NCBI GenBank assembly: GCA_021108325.1 | Contig: JAIORB010000039.1 | Location: 18,331-82,330, forward strand | Source: Bacteroidales bacterium | GTDB taxonomy: Bacteria; Bacteroidota; Bacteroidia; Bacteroidales; UBA12077 | Length of the DNA stretch: 64,000 nucleotides | Direction of reading: 5' to 3' | Shown here: positions 16,979 to 25,971 of the stretch, piece after piece | Position numbering within the stretch: the stretch's first letter is position 1 | Layout of the letters: each line of letters begins with the position of its first letter | Notes under the pieces: generated by a model | The model's database searches: none | What the model was told of the DNA's origin: nothing | Seen by the model: only the letters and a program-made list of their open reading frames with translations | Made by a program: the position numbers and the translations under genes

Positions 16979-18069
16979 GAATACTTTTAGCATGTTATCA
17001 CCCTGGCGAATTGCATGTTGTAAAATATGTTATAAAGTTGTTAGAACAACGTAGCCATCATGTTAAACTAGTATTTACTGAAAAAGAAAATATTGTTGAA
17101 GAAATAGCAAAAAAATATCACGATGATTTTGAGTTGTTAGGTTTTGAGAAGAATAGCTTATTTGGAAAAATTTTCAACATAATAAAAATTGAGTCGAAGT
17201 TTTACCGGGTAGTAAAAACATTTAAACCGGATATCATTTTCTCGCCGTCTTCACCTTATTCAGGAATAATTGCCAAACTATTTAATATTCCACATATTTG
17301 TTGGGCAGATACCGAAACGGCAACATTTAATTTGAAAACTTCTTTACCATTTATTGATGCTTTACTTATACCAGATTGCTTTTATTTAAAGCTTAAAAAT
17401 GAAAAAAAAACAATAAAATACTCAGGTTATAAGGAATTAGCATACTTGCATCCTAAACATTTTCACCCCGAAAAGAGTATTTGTGATCGCCTTGGCAACA
17501 AGAGAGATGAAAAGATTGTTCTATTACGTTTTTCAGCATTGCATGCTATGCATGATTTAGGATTGGTATCAACTAGTATATCCTATAAGGAAAAGATAAT
17601 TTATTATGTTAAGGAACTTGAAAAATATTCAAAAGTATATATTTCCACAACGGAAAGAGAGATGGGAATTGAATTAGAAAAAAACAAACTCAAAATTCAT
17701 CCAAATGATTATCTTGACTTTTTATCTTTTTGTTCCCTTTATATTGGAGAGGGGACAACGACAGCTTCAGAAGCGGGAGTGATGGGGGTTCCTTGGATAA
17801 ATATCCAACAGACTAAAAGAGGGTATTTGATTGATCAGGAAGAAAAATATAGTTTAGGTTTCAGAACAGATAATATTGATCATGCTTTCACCACAGCGCT
17901 TGAATGGTTAAAACAAGATGATTTATTAGTCAATTGGAAAAAGAAGAGGGAAAAACTACTTAATAATAAGATTGATGTTGCTTCTTTTTTTGTCTGGTTC
18001 ATTGAAAATTATCCCGAAAGCCATAAGGTTATGAATGATAACCCGGATTATCAATTAATTTTTAAGTAG
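16975..18069 (+). CDS. DUF354 family protein (GT-B-like), copy 1
   Basis: 364 residues. DUF354 features include FKPDIIFSPSSPYSGIIAKLF, WADTETATFN, SGYKELAYLHPKHF, LLRFSALHAMHDLG and the late EGTTTASEAGVMGVPWINI. The last segment is like the nucleotide-sugar site of GT-B enzymes and 2-epimerases. DUF354 proteins are frequent in archaeal and bacterial polysaccharide clusters and are probably glycosyltransferases, although none of the motifs fixes a substrate. A second DUF354 gene lies at 25972; the two are clearly diverged. Confidence 0.88.
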   Translation: MRILLACYHPGELHVVKYVIKLLEQRSHHVKLVFTEKENIVEEIAKKYHDDFELLGFEKNSLFGKIFNIIKIESKFYRVVKTFKPDIIFSPSSPYSGIIAKLFNIPHICWADTETATFNLKTSLPFIDALLIPDCFYLKLKNEKKTIKYSGYKELAYLHPKHFHPEKSICDRLGNKRDEKIVLLRFSALHAMHDLGLVSTSISYKEKIIYYVKELEKYSKVYISTTEREMGIELEKNKLKIHPNDYLDFLSFCSLYIGEGTTTASEAGVMGVPWINIQQTKRGYLIDQEEKYSLGFRTDNIDHAFTTALEWLKQDDLLVNWKKKREKLLNNKIDVASFFVWFIENYPESHKVMNDNPDYQLIFK

Positions 18070-18070
18070 T

Positions 18071-19237
18071 ATGAAAAAGGTAGCTTACATAACGTCTGGA
18101 AAAATTGGAATTCATCGTTTCACATATAATGAATTGGTTGAATTGGAAAAAAGTGGCATTGATTTTATATTATGTCTTACTCAATTAAAACCAGGACCCT
18201 GGATGTCTATTAAAACCTGGCATGTAATAGTTGCATCAAAATCAATTGCGTTAAAAGAATTTATTCAACTTTTTTTTAAAAAGAATATACTGCTTATTAA
18301 ATTGCTTTGTGAGGCCCAAAAAAACAAAGTTATTCCCTTCTTTTTTATTGCATTAAGTTTCTATCGAGTTTTGAAGAAAAACAATATTTCTTCCCTTCAT
18401 TGTCAAATGGGTGACGACAAACTTTACATTGGTTATTTCTTAAAACAATTGCTCCATATTCCACTAACTGTTACTATACATGCGCACGAATTGTATCAAA
18501 GAAGAGTTTATGATAATAATAAATCAATCCAAAAGCTGTTTTCCAGTTGTGATAAGGTCATTACAATCTCATCATTTAATGCCGGCATTTTAAATAATAA
18601 ATTTGGAATCCCAAATGAAAAAATTGAAATAATGAAGCTTTTTCCTGAAATAGATAATAATAACTATATTAGGGATAAAACCAAAATATTAATTGTAGCC
18701 AATTGGGCTGAAAAGAAAGGTTATAAGATTTTATTTGAGGCAATAAGGGAATTAAAGAGAAATGATTTTACCCTTTGGGTAGTTGGAGGCACCTATTTCT
18801 CTGATAATTCAATAGATTTATATGAATTGGTTAAAGAGAAAAGTGTTGAAGATAAAGTCGCTTTACTTGGTAGACAGGGTGGTGTAATTCTTGATATTAT
18901 TTTTTCAGCTTGTGATATTTTTTGCTTGCCATCTTTTACTGAATTATATGAAGATGGATTACCGGCAGAGCGTGAAGGTATTCCGGTAGCACTTATGGAA
19001 GCTATGGCTTGGGGTAAACCGGTAATATCAACAAAACACGCAGGCATTCCTGAATTGGTTGAAGAAGTATTGGTCGAGGAACGAAATGTTATGCAACTCA
19101 AAGATGCGATAGTGTATTTGCTTGATCATCCAGAAAAATGGAAAGAAATGGGAGAAAAAAATAAAAGGTTAATAGCAGAAAAATTTTCACATAAAAATGT
19201 AAAAATTTTAGCTGACACTTTCAAACAATGGCAATAA
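18071..19237 (+). CDS. Family 4 glycosyltransferase
   Basis: 388 residues with a GT-B fold. The N-terminal half has LHCQMGDDKLYIGYFLK and TIHAHELYQRR; the C-terminal half has KILIVANWAEKKGYKILFEAI, then FCLPSFTELYEDGLPAEREGIPVALMEAMAWGKPVIS and TKHAGIPELVEE. The E-x7-E type segment is typical of retaining GT4 transferases. It adds a sugar to the growing lipid-linked unit from a nucleotide sugar. The insertion 'EDGLPAEREG' before the PVALMEA motif is seen in several GT4 members. It overlaps the kinase gene by 10 bp. Confidence 0.92.
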   Translation: MKKVAYITSGKIGIHRFTYNELVELEKSGIDFILCLTQLKPGPWMSIKTWHVIVASKSIALKEFIQLFFKKNILLIKLLCEAQKNKVIPFFFIALSFYRVLKKNNISSLHCQMGDDKLYIGYFLKQLLHIPLTVTIHAHELYQRRVYDNNKSIQKLFSSCDKVITISSFNAGILNNKFGIPNEKIEIMKLFPEIDNNNYIRDKTKILIVANWAEKKGYKILFEAIRELKRNDFTLWVVGGTYFSDNSIDLYELVKEKSVEDKVALLGRQGGVILDIIFSACDIFCLPSFTELYEDGLPAEREGIPVALMEAMAWGKPVISTKHAGIPELVEEVLVEERNVMQLKDAIVYLLDHPEKWKEMGEKNKRLIAEKFSHKNVKILADTFKQWQ

Positions 19238-19869
19238 CCTACTATATAACAGGGCCTGACGGAAGCGGGAAAACAACTTTTCTAAAAGCGATAGAACAAT
19301 ATTTCTCGACAAAAGATGTCAAAACTATCAATATTTGGCTACGCTCCCCTAAAATACTTTCTAAACCACTGATGGCTTATTGCCGCCTTGTAAAGCTCAC
19401 AAAATATATAACCATTGATGGCATTAAATATGGCGATCATGAATTTTATCGCTCAAAATCCGTTTCATGGTTTTTCCCTTGGTTACAACTAGTTGACTTT
19501 AAGATAAAACTTTTTTTTATCATAAAAAAAATGACTCGCGCTGATATAGTTCTCTTGGATAGGTTTGCATTGGACACACTTGCTGATCTAATGGTAGATA
19601 CTGAAAGATATGATTTATATAAAACATATATTGGAAAGTCTTTCATTAAGATGATTCCACCAAAGACGAAAATTGTTGTATTATCCACAGCTGAAATAAA
19701 TATCCGAAAAAGGAAAAAAGACACCTTGCACGACACTCAACTTGAGAAGAAAATTAAGGTTTATGATATTTTGAGCAAAAATCTTAATTTAAAAGTCGTT
19801 GATAATAATAGGGATTACGGTAGTGTAAAAACGGACATCTTAAATTATTTCTTATATGAATGTAATTAA
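19228..19869 (+). CDS. Thymidylate-kinase-like P-loop kinase
   Basis: 213 residues. The Walker A loop is TGPDGSGKTTF (~8-18), as in dTMP kinases. A DR motif (IVLLDRFALDTLAD, ~107-120) and a lid-like basic segment (NIRKRKKDTLHD) follow. It lacks the overall length pattern and conserved core of housekeeping Tmk, so it is probably a cluster-specific kinase acting on a nucleoside or small alcohol/sugar. It overlaps the nucleotidyltransferase gene by 14 bp, so the two products are probably made together. Confidence 0.8.
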   Translation: MAITYYITGPDGSGKTTFLKAIEQYFSTKDVKTINIWLRSPKILSKPLMAYCRLVKLTKYITIDGIKYGDHEFYRSKSVSWFFPWLQLVDFKIKLFFIIKKMTRADIVLLDRFALDTLADLMVDTERYDLYKTYIGKSFIKMIPPKTKIVVLSTAEINIRKRKKDTLHDTQLEKKIKVYDILSKNLNLKVVDNNRDYGSVKTDILNYFLYECN

Positions 19870-20548
19870 AAAAATAATAATAGAGAATAAGTATCTATAC
19901 TGGCTTCAAATCTTTAGTAATTGGTTTTTTCAAGGGAATTTAAAATCAGGAAAAACTGAAAGAATCTATAAAATTTCATTTACTTTTTTCTTTTGGATAA
20001 TCGGTTTTCTTATTTTTTTATTTAATACAGACATGTTGTTGATTTATAGTATTGTTATAAGTTTTATTATTGGGCATACTCTTAATTGGCTCTTAAATTG
20101 CAATTTACACGTCTTGCTAATTCATAACTTAAAGTGGTTAAAAATATCCAAAGAAAAGTTATTTGAGCATCTACATTCTATAGAGAAAAGATTAGATAAC
20201 AAAAACTGGATATTGTATTGTATTGTGCTAGGCAGTATTTGCAAAGGGAAGTTAAACGGCAATTCGGATATTGATGTGTCAGTAATAAGGAAGCCGGGTG
20301 TAAAAAATGCCATTTCTGCCATGATATGTTATATGGTCGAAAGGAAGCATGCCGATTTTAAAGGGATTCCATTAGATTTCTTCATTTGTGATACCCCCGA
20401 AGATGCTATTTTCAGATCAAAAGGGCAAAAGAATCCTATTGTTTTATATGATCCGGAAAATATTGTTGGGAAGTATTATAATGAGAAGCTGAACATAAAC
20501 GAAGCTCAAAAATTGAATGAAACTCCATCAGATCTAAAAAGTAATTAA
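19856..20548 (+). CDS. Membrane-anchored minimal nucleotidyltransferase
   Basis: 230 residues. Two hydrophobic helices at ~40-58 and ~60-80 form an inner-membrane anchor. A Pol-beta-type nucleotidyltransferase core follows: LGSICKGKLNGNSDIDVSV, with GS at 126-127 and the metal-binding D138 and D140. The third catalytic Asp is probably in PLDFFICD. Soluble relatives act in MNT antitoxins or add nucleotides to small molecules. The membrane anchor and the partner kinase suggest a step on a lipid-linked or membrane-bound acceptor, but the substrate is unknown. Confidence 0.75.
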   Translation: MNVIKKIIIENKYLYWLQIFSNWFFQGNLKSGKTERIYKISFTFFFWIIGFLIFLFNTDMLLIYSIVISFIIGHTLNWLLNCNLHVLLIHNLKWLKISKEKLFEHLHSIEKRLDNKNWILYCIVLGSICKGKLNGNSDIDVSVIRKPGVKNAISAMICYMVERKHADFKGIPLDFFICDTPEDAIFRSKGQKNPIVLYDPENIVGKYYNEKLNINEAQKLNETPSDLKSN

Positions 20549-20553
20549 GAAAG

Positions 20554-21594
20554 ATGAAGAAAGTATTATTGGTTACCGAATATATAAATCCTCCATATGA
20601 TGAAGGCATTAAAAAAACAGCATACAATATATATACCGAACTTAAAAAAGAATTTAATGTAAAAGTGTATTGCAGAAGGGGTTTAGAAAATGATCCTAAT
20701 ATAGATATTGTTCATGTAAACAGATTGTTTTACAACCATAAAATGAAATCTTCAATTAAAAATTTTAATGCGGATGCAATAATATATTTACCATTTTCTT
20801 CAGCAACTTTTGCAAGTTACCTAAGGTCAAAAATTATATCATCCTATCAAAAGAGCGCAAAGTCTATTTTAATTGCTCTTCAGCCTAAGCCAATAAAAAC
20901 ATGGCAAAATAAATTGCTTAAATGCTTATTCCCGGATGTTGGATTAACACCATCACCTGATTTAAAAAAAATCTGGGATGAGAAAAAATTTAATGCTGTT
21001 CTATTACCTTTATTTACCGATCTAAATAAATTTTACCCGATTAAAAACTCTTTAAAAAAAATTAAATTCCGTAAAAAGTATAATATTCCTGAAAATGCTT
21101 ATGTTATTATCCATATGGGACATTTAAATTCCGGTCGTAATCTTGATTTTCTTATTCCATTGCAAAAAGCAGGAAATCAGGTTGTCATTATTGGGAGTAG
21201 TTCTACGCCTCATGATGCGATTGGTCCAAAATCAATAAAAAAACAATTGCAGAAAAATGGTATTTTAATTATTGATCACTATATTGAAAATATTGAAGAA
21301 ATATATCAATTATCCGATCTATATATTTTCCCTGTTATTGCGAAAAGTGGTTCAATTGGAATGCCCTTGTCAATTTTAGAAGCAAGAGCCTGTGGAATAC
21401 CCGTTTTAACAACCGAGTATGGAAGTATTAAAGAAAAACTTAATTCCGATTCTGATAATATTTTTTATAGTAAGCCTGAATCATTTTCAAAAACATTATT
21501 AGAAATAAAAAAGAAGAATACACCAACTATTACAAATAGTATTGAAAAATTAAATTTAGAATTTTTTAATGTTTTATATTCTTCTATTAATTAA
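20554..21594 (+). CDS. Family 4 glycosyltransferase
   Basis: 346 residues. The N-terminus reads KKVLLVTEYINPPYDEGIKKTAYNIY, the usual donor-independent half of GT-B enzymes. The C-terminal half has VIIHMGHLNSGRNLDFLI and GSIGMPLSILEARACGIPVLTTEYG, the nucleotide-sugar site with an E-x7-E type spacing. A retaining GT4 enzyme of the repeat-unit pathway is likely. It starts 5 bp after the nucleotidyltransferase gene. Donor and linkage cannot be told. Confidence 0.9.
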   Translation: MKKVLLVTEYINPPYDEGIKKTAYNIYTELKKEFNVKVYCRRGLENDPNIDIVHVNRLFYNHKMKSSIKNFNADAIIYLPFSSATFASYLRSKIISSYQKSAKSILIALQPKPIKTWQNKLLKCLFPDVGLTPSPDLKKIWDEKKFNAVLLPLFTDLNKFYPIKNSLKKIKFRKKYNIPENAYVIIHMGHLNSGRNLDFLIPLQKAGNQVVIIGSSSTPHDAIGPKSIKKQLQKNGILIIDHYIENIEEIYQLSDLYIFPVIAKSGSIGMPLSILEARACGIPVLTTEYGSIKEKLNSDSDNIFYSKPESFSKTLLEIKKKNTPTITNSIEKLNLEFFNVLYSSIN

Positions 21595-21628
21595 TTATTG
21601 ATAATATAAATCTAAATTAGATTAAATT

Positions 21629-22357
21629 ATGATAAAAAGTAATTTCGAATATTTCAGAAAAGAAAAAGAGGTTAACAACAAAATATTTTTAAACCGATTT
21701 CAAGGTGTTTCCTTAAAAAACCTAAAAATCCTCGAATTAGGAAGTGGATATGGCGCATTATCGATTGCTCTTTATGAACTAGGAGCTCGTGAAGTAGTTG
21801 GTATTGACTTAATTAAGCAACGAATAGATTTTTCTAATGAGAACCTTAAAACTAATTATCCAGCTTTTATTAATAATGTTAAATTTAAATGTATTAATAT
21901 AAAAGATATTGAAGATTCGGATTTTGATTTAATAATTTCAAAAGCCACATTCGAACACGTACTTAATTTGAAAGATGTTTTATCACAGATGAGGAACAAA
22001 CTAAAAATTGGTGGTAAAATTATAACTGGATTTGGACCTTTATATAATAGTCCTTGGGGGGATCATAACAGATTAAGACATAAATTACCATGGATGCACC
22101 TTATTATGGGGCATAATTATTATTTAAAAAAACTAAATGAGAATATTAATAATATTACTGAACTCGGCTTTAATGGGCTATCTTTAAAAGAATATAAAAA
22201 TATACTTTACAATATAGAAGGATTAAAAGTAAGCAATTTTAGAACAAACGTAAGCAAAAAGCTCCTAATGAAGTTGTTTAAATTATTATCGAAAATTCCT
22301 TTCTTAACAGAATATTTCACATTGAATATTTATTGTACTTTAGTTCGATATAATTAA
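21629..22357 (+). CDS. Class I SAM-dependent methyltransferase
   Basis: 242 residues. SAM motif I KILELGSGYGALSIALYELG (~31-50) is followed by VVGIDL, and then the post-motif segments FDLIISKATFEHVLNLKDVL and LKIGGKIITGFGP. It is similar in design to other cluster methyltransferases that methylate sugars. It is the third methyltransferase of the operon. The 34-bp spacer before it is one of the longer gaps in the operon but shows no clear promoter. Confidence 0.87.
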   Translation: MIKSNFEYFRKEKEVNNKIFLNRFQGVSLKNLKILELGSGYGALSIALYELGAREVVGIDLIKQRIDFSNENLKTNYPAFINNVKFKCINIKDIEDSDFDLIISKATFEHVLNLKDVLSQMRNKLKIGGKIITGFGPLYNSPWGDHNRLRHKLPWMHLIMGHNYYLKKLNENINNITELGFNGLSLKEYKNILYNIEGLKVSNFRTNVSKKLLMKLFKLLSKIPFLTEYFTLNIYCTLVRYN

Positions 22358-22371
22358 TTTGTGCATCTGTA

Positions 22372-23136
22372 ATGGATTTTACTTTCAAAATATATATAAA
22401 CCTTCTAAATTATATTATAGAAAATGAATACGAAATAAATTCTGTATTAAAAGGGATTAACAACCTACATCGAAAAATATTAATACTTCGACATGATGTA
22501 GACCGATATCCAATGAATGCATTAAAAATGGCGAAATTGGAACACAATCTTGGAATAAATGGAACATACTATTTCAGAATTATACCTTCTGTATATAACG
22601 AAGAAATTATGACTCAAATTCAAGATTTAGGACACGAAGTATCCTATCATTATGAAGATTTAAGTTTAATGAAAGGAGATTATAAGGCGGCTATTAAACA
22701 TTTTGAATTTCAAATTAACAGATTTAGAAAATTTGCCCCAACCAAAACTATTTGCAGGCACGGGAGTCCCTTAAGCAAATGGGATAATAAAAAACTTTGG
22801 GAAAAGTATAATTATAAAGATTTTGGTGTTATTTGCGATACAGAACACGATATCGATTTTAATAATGTATTTTATATTTCAGATAATGGTATGGGATGGA
22901 ATAAAACATCAACCAGTGTGCGCGATAAGGTGCAATCACGTTTTAATATTCCTATTAAAAATACGAACCAATTAATGGAATTAATTAAAAACAATAAACT
23001 GCCTGACAAAATAATGCTTAATGCACATCCGGATACCTTTTTTGATTTTGGTTTTCGCTGGATAATGAACTACTTAATGATTAAAACCAAAAACATAATT
23101 AAATGGTTTATTGTTAAACTGAATATTATTAAATAA
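22372..23136 (+). CDS. NodB-like polysaccharide deacetylase family protein
   Basis: 254 residues. ILRHDVDRYP (~38-47) carries the Asp-Asp pair of the NodB fold, GTYYFRI follows, and GHEVSYHYEDLS supplies the metal-binding histidines. RHGSPLSKWD and a C-terminal NAHPDTFFD complete the pattern. There is no signal peptide, so it would act in the cytoplasm on a lipid-linked or nucleotide-linked sugar, removing an N-acetyl or other acyl group. The amidotransferase gene starts 6 bp downstream. Free amines made here could be targets of the FemAB-like or acyl transferases in the operon (inference). Confidence 0.85.
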   Translation: MDFTFKIYINLLNYIIENEYEINSVLKGINNLHRKILILRHDVDRYPMNALKMAKLEHNLGINGTYYFRIIPSVYNEEIMTQIQDLGHEVSYHYEDLSLMKGDYKAAIKHFEFQINRFRKFAPTKTICRHGSPLSKWDNKKLWEKYNYKDFGVICDTEHDIDFNNVFYISDNGMGWNKTSTSVRDKVQSRFNIPIKNTNQLMELIKNNKLPDKIMLNAHPDTFFDFGFRWIMNYLMIKTKNIIKWFIVKLNIIK

Positions 23137-23142
23137 AAATTT

Positions 23143-25170
23143 ATGTGCGGAATTTTTGGAGTTATAACAGGTAAGGGGTCACCTTATAGTTCTGTTTTTT
23201 TAAATAAATCCTTAAAAACACTGGCACAGCTTTCCGAAAGCCGGGGAAAAGATTCTTCTGGTTTATGCCTGTTTAACCCGGAGGAAAAAGCATTGGAAGT
23301 AATCAAAGGCCCGGTGCCTGTAACCCGATTATTTAAGGAAAAAATTCTTCAGGAAAAATTACATGCTGCATTTAATGATAGTTCTATGGCCCGGTATGCT
23401 TTTGGCCATGCCCGCCTGGTAACCAACGGTACCCAGCTAAATGATGAAAATAACCAACCGATGGTTAAAGATGGCATTATTGCCATACATAATGGTATTG
23501 TTGTTAATGTGAACGAACTCTGGGAAAAACATCCCGAAATAAAACGAAATTACGAAATCGACACAGAAGTATTTTTATCATTAATTCGTTACAATATACA
23601 GCAAAATAAATCATTGGAAGAATCGGTTTCTGCTTCCATAAACGAAGTTTTCGGTACCGTTTCAACAGCCATGGTTTTCGACGATCTTAATAAATTTGTT
23701 TTAGCTACTAACAATGGTTCGTTATATACCATTCACAACCAAAAGGATATCGTGTTCTTTGCGTCTGAACGTTACATGCTCAGTAAATTTGCAGAAAAGA
23801 TTGATCTTTCAGGTATTGGAAAGTATGAGCTGCAACAAGTAAAGACAAATCAGGGAATGATCATTGATCTGGATCATTTTAATATTAAGCATTTTCCCTT
23901 ACTTGAAACACATACATCGAAAAAAGAAAATATCAACCGGCAAAAATTTCCAATACACATACATTCCGTTAAGTCAGATAAAGAGCAATTATCTACTGTA
24001 CTTGATCTAAATTTTATTCATTTAAACCCACAGGCCGAAAAAGAAAAAGCTTTTTTGCAATATCCTATCGATAAAATCAAAGCACTTAAACGTTGCACCA
24101 AATGCCTTTTACCGGAAACCTTTCCTTTTATTGAATACGATGAACATGGAGAATGTAATTATTGTAAAAGCTATAAAAAGAAAAACCAGCCCAAACCCAT
24201 TGAAGAACTCCGAAAAATGGTTGAACCATACCGAAAAAAAAACGGTTCGCCCGATGTTTTAATTCCTTTCAGTGGTGGCCGCGACAGCACCTATGTTTTA
24301 CATTTGGTGAAAGAGGAATTGGGTTTAAACCCCATAGCTTATACTTATGACTGGGGAATGGTAACCGACCTTGCCCGAAGAAATATAGCACGAATATGCG
24401 GAAAATTGGGGATAGAAAATATTATTGTTGCCGCCGATATTCACTGGAAAAGAGAAAACATCCGAAAAAATATACAAGCCTGGCTAAAAAATCCGGAATT
24501 GGGAATGATCCCTCTTTTTATGGCAGGCGATAAATTCTTTTTTTATTACGCCCATAAAATAAAGAAACAACTGGGTATTGACCTGGAAATTTGGGGAATA
24601 AACGATCTGGAAAACACCAATTTCAAAACAGGATTTTCAGGCCTTAAACCCCAATTTGATAAAACAAGAATTTATTCTTTATCAATTAAAAACAAATTAA
24701 AATTATTTGGTTTTGTGGGCAAAAATCTATTACAAAGTCCCGGATATATCAATCAATCCATCTTCGATTCGCTGGGCTCCTTTGCTTCGCGCTATATGAC
24801 ACCCAAAGCCAATTATTACCACCTTTTTGATTATGTACAATGGAACGAAAAAATCATTGAAGATACTATAATTAATAATTATGATTGGGAAAAAGCTGTT
24901 GATACTGGATCAACGTGGCGAATCGGTGATGGTACGGCTTCATTTTACAATTATATTTATACCCTGGTGGCAGGTTTTAGCGAAAACGATACTTTCCGAA
25001 GCAATCAAATTCGCGAAGGAATGATAACAAGAGAGAAAGCCCTTGAACTTATTTATGAAGAAAATAAACCTAGATATAATTCATTAAAATGGTATTTGGA
25101 AATTATTGGTTTGGATTATGAATCAACTATTAAAAGAATAAATAGTATTCCAAGATGGTACAATTACTAA
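23143..25170 (+). CDS. N-acetyl sugar amidotransferase-like enzyme with N-terminal glutaminase
   Basis: 675 residues with two parts. Residues 2-~260 form an Ntn glutaminase (MCGIFGVITG, Cys2 nucleophile; ESRGKDSSG; GHARLVTNG; IHNGIV). Residues ~315-675 have a zinc-type cysteine set (C318, C321, C338, C341) and a PP-loop ATPase motif (PFSGGRDSTYVL, 375-386), as in WbpG/PseA-type sugar amidotransferases. Ammonia freed from glutamine would be used to make an amidino-type group on an acetamido sugar. In most known systems glutaminase and synthetase are separate proteins (HisH- and WbpG-like), so this fusion to a GlmS-like glutaminase is notable. Confidence 0.85.
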   Translation: MCGIFGVITGKGSPYSSVFLNKSLKTLAQLSESRGKDSSGLCLFNPEEKALEVIKGPVPVTRLFKEKILQEKLHAAFNDSSMARYAFGHARLVTNGTQLNDENNQPMVKDGIIAIHNGIVVNVNELWEKHPEIKRNYEIDTEVFLSLIRYNIQQNKSLEESVSASINEVFGTVSTAMVFDDLNKFVLATNNGSLYTIHNQKDIVFFASERYMLSKFAEKIDLSGIGKYELQQVKTNQGMIIDLDHFNIKHFPLLETHTSKKENINRQKFPIHIHSVKSDKEQLSTVLDLNFIHLNPQAEKEKAFLQYPIDKIKALKRCTKCLLPETFPFIEYDEHGECNYCKSYKKKNQPKPIEELRKMVEPYRKKNGSPDVLIPFSGGRDSTYVLHLVKEELGLNPIAYTYDWGMVTDLARRNIARICGKLGIENIIVAADIHWKRENIRKNIQAWLKNPELGMIPLFMAGDKFFFYYAHKIKKQLGIDLEIWGINDLENTNFKTGFSGLKPQFDKTRIYSLSIKNKLKLFGFVGKNLLQSPGYINQSIFDSLGSFASRYMTPKANYYHLFDYVQWNEKIIEDTIINNYDWEKAVDTGSTWRIGDGTASFYNYIYTLVAGFSENDTFRSNQIREGMITREKALELIYEENKPRYNSLKWYLEIIGLDYESTIKRINSIPRWYNY

Positions 25171-25772
25171 AAGTAAGTATGGGTCTATTGAAATATTTTA
25201 TTTTTTTTATTTTTTTATTTTATGGCTGTTATAGCTTTAGTCAAAATAAAAATGATACTAATGCTTTTCAATACAACAAAAAATGGTTTATTTCATCAGC
25301 TTATGGAGTACAAATATCAGGCATTAAATCAGAAGATTTTATAAGCTCTAATGTAACACCTTCATTTTTATTAAGTGTTGGAACATGGTTTACACCAGAA
25401 ATTGCATTACAAATAGCTTATAAAGGCTTTTATTTCCATACTATAAGTGATAACGACAAACACTATTATAATTTTATATATGGTGATGTATTATTAAATC
25501 TAAATAGAATTTTCAATTTCGCTAATTCTATTGAGGGTAGATGGAGTATAATTATTCATCCAGGAGCGGGGTACTTTTATAATAATTATTATAATCGGCC
25601 AAATGTTTGTGGCAACATCGGAATAACAAATAGTGTAAGAATTACAGAAAAGATTGACCTTTTTATAGATGTTTCAGCCATTATTGGTTGGGATATTTAC
25701 CAAGGTGATGAGGATATTCTGCCGAGTTGCATTTTTGGGGTAAGCTATTCATTTAAATCAGTGAGACTATGA
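25155..25772 (+). CDS. Exported hypothetical protein, outer-membrane-barrel-like
   Basis: 205 residues from the first Met, or ~197 from the Met at 25179, which fits the signal peptide better (MGLLKYFIFFIFLFYGCYSFSQ). The rest alternates polar and aromatic residues (WFISSAYGVQISGI; SFLLSVGTWFTPEIALQIAY; WSIIIHPGAGYFYNNYY) and ends in a phenylalanine-containing strand, as in small beta-barrels of Bacteroidota. No named family is recognised. It is placed at the end of the tightly packed operon and may help place or export polymer at the outer membrane; this is a guess from context. Confidence 0.6.
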   Translation: MVQLLKVSMGLLKYFIFFIFLFYGCYSFSQNKNDTNAFQYNKKWFISSAYGVQISGIKSEDFISSNVTPSFLLSVGTWFTPEIALQIAYKGFYFHTISDNDKHYYNFIYGDVLLNLNRIFNFANSIEGRWSIIIHPGAGYFYNNYYNRPNVCGNIGITNSVRITEKIDLFIDVSAIIGWDIYQGDEDILPSCIFGVSYSFKSVRL

Positions 25773-25795
25773 TTTTTAAAGTCGAAGACGCACTA

Positions 25796-25826
25796 AAATT
25801 ATTAGTTCGAACTGATCCCGAAAGCG
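25796..25826. repeat. Imperfect hairpin after the operon
   Basis: GATCCCG and CGGGATC form a 7-bp stem around a 14-base loop, shortly after the barrel-like gene. A second small palindrome-like stretch (CCGCTTGCAGCG) follows. No T-run follows, so it is more likely a dispersed palindrome than a terminator. The rest of 25773-25971 has no gene. Confidence 0.4.
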
Positions 25827-25971
25827 AAGCTTGTCGGGATCTAGTATCATATTCCCCGCCGCTTGCAGCGAATTAAAAGAAAATAATTATGCCACTTTTA
25901 TAGATGATTTATCGTAATACTCCTATTGTTTTTATAACAAATAGTTTTGTTTATCATTAAAAAATAAATTA

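Noticed and set aside
19228..19869. Housekeeping thymidylate kinase
   Set aside because: Only the P-loop and DR motif are shared; the setting inside a polysaccharide operon and the overlap with a nucleotidyltransferase argue for another substrate.
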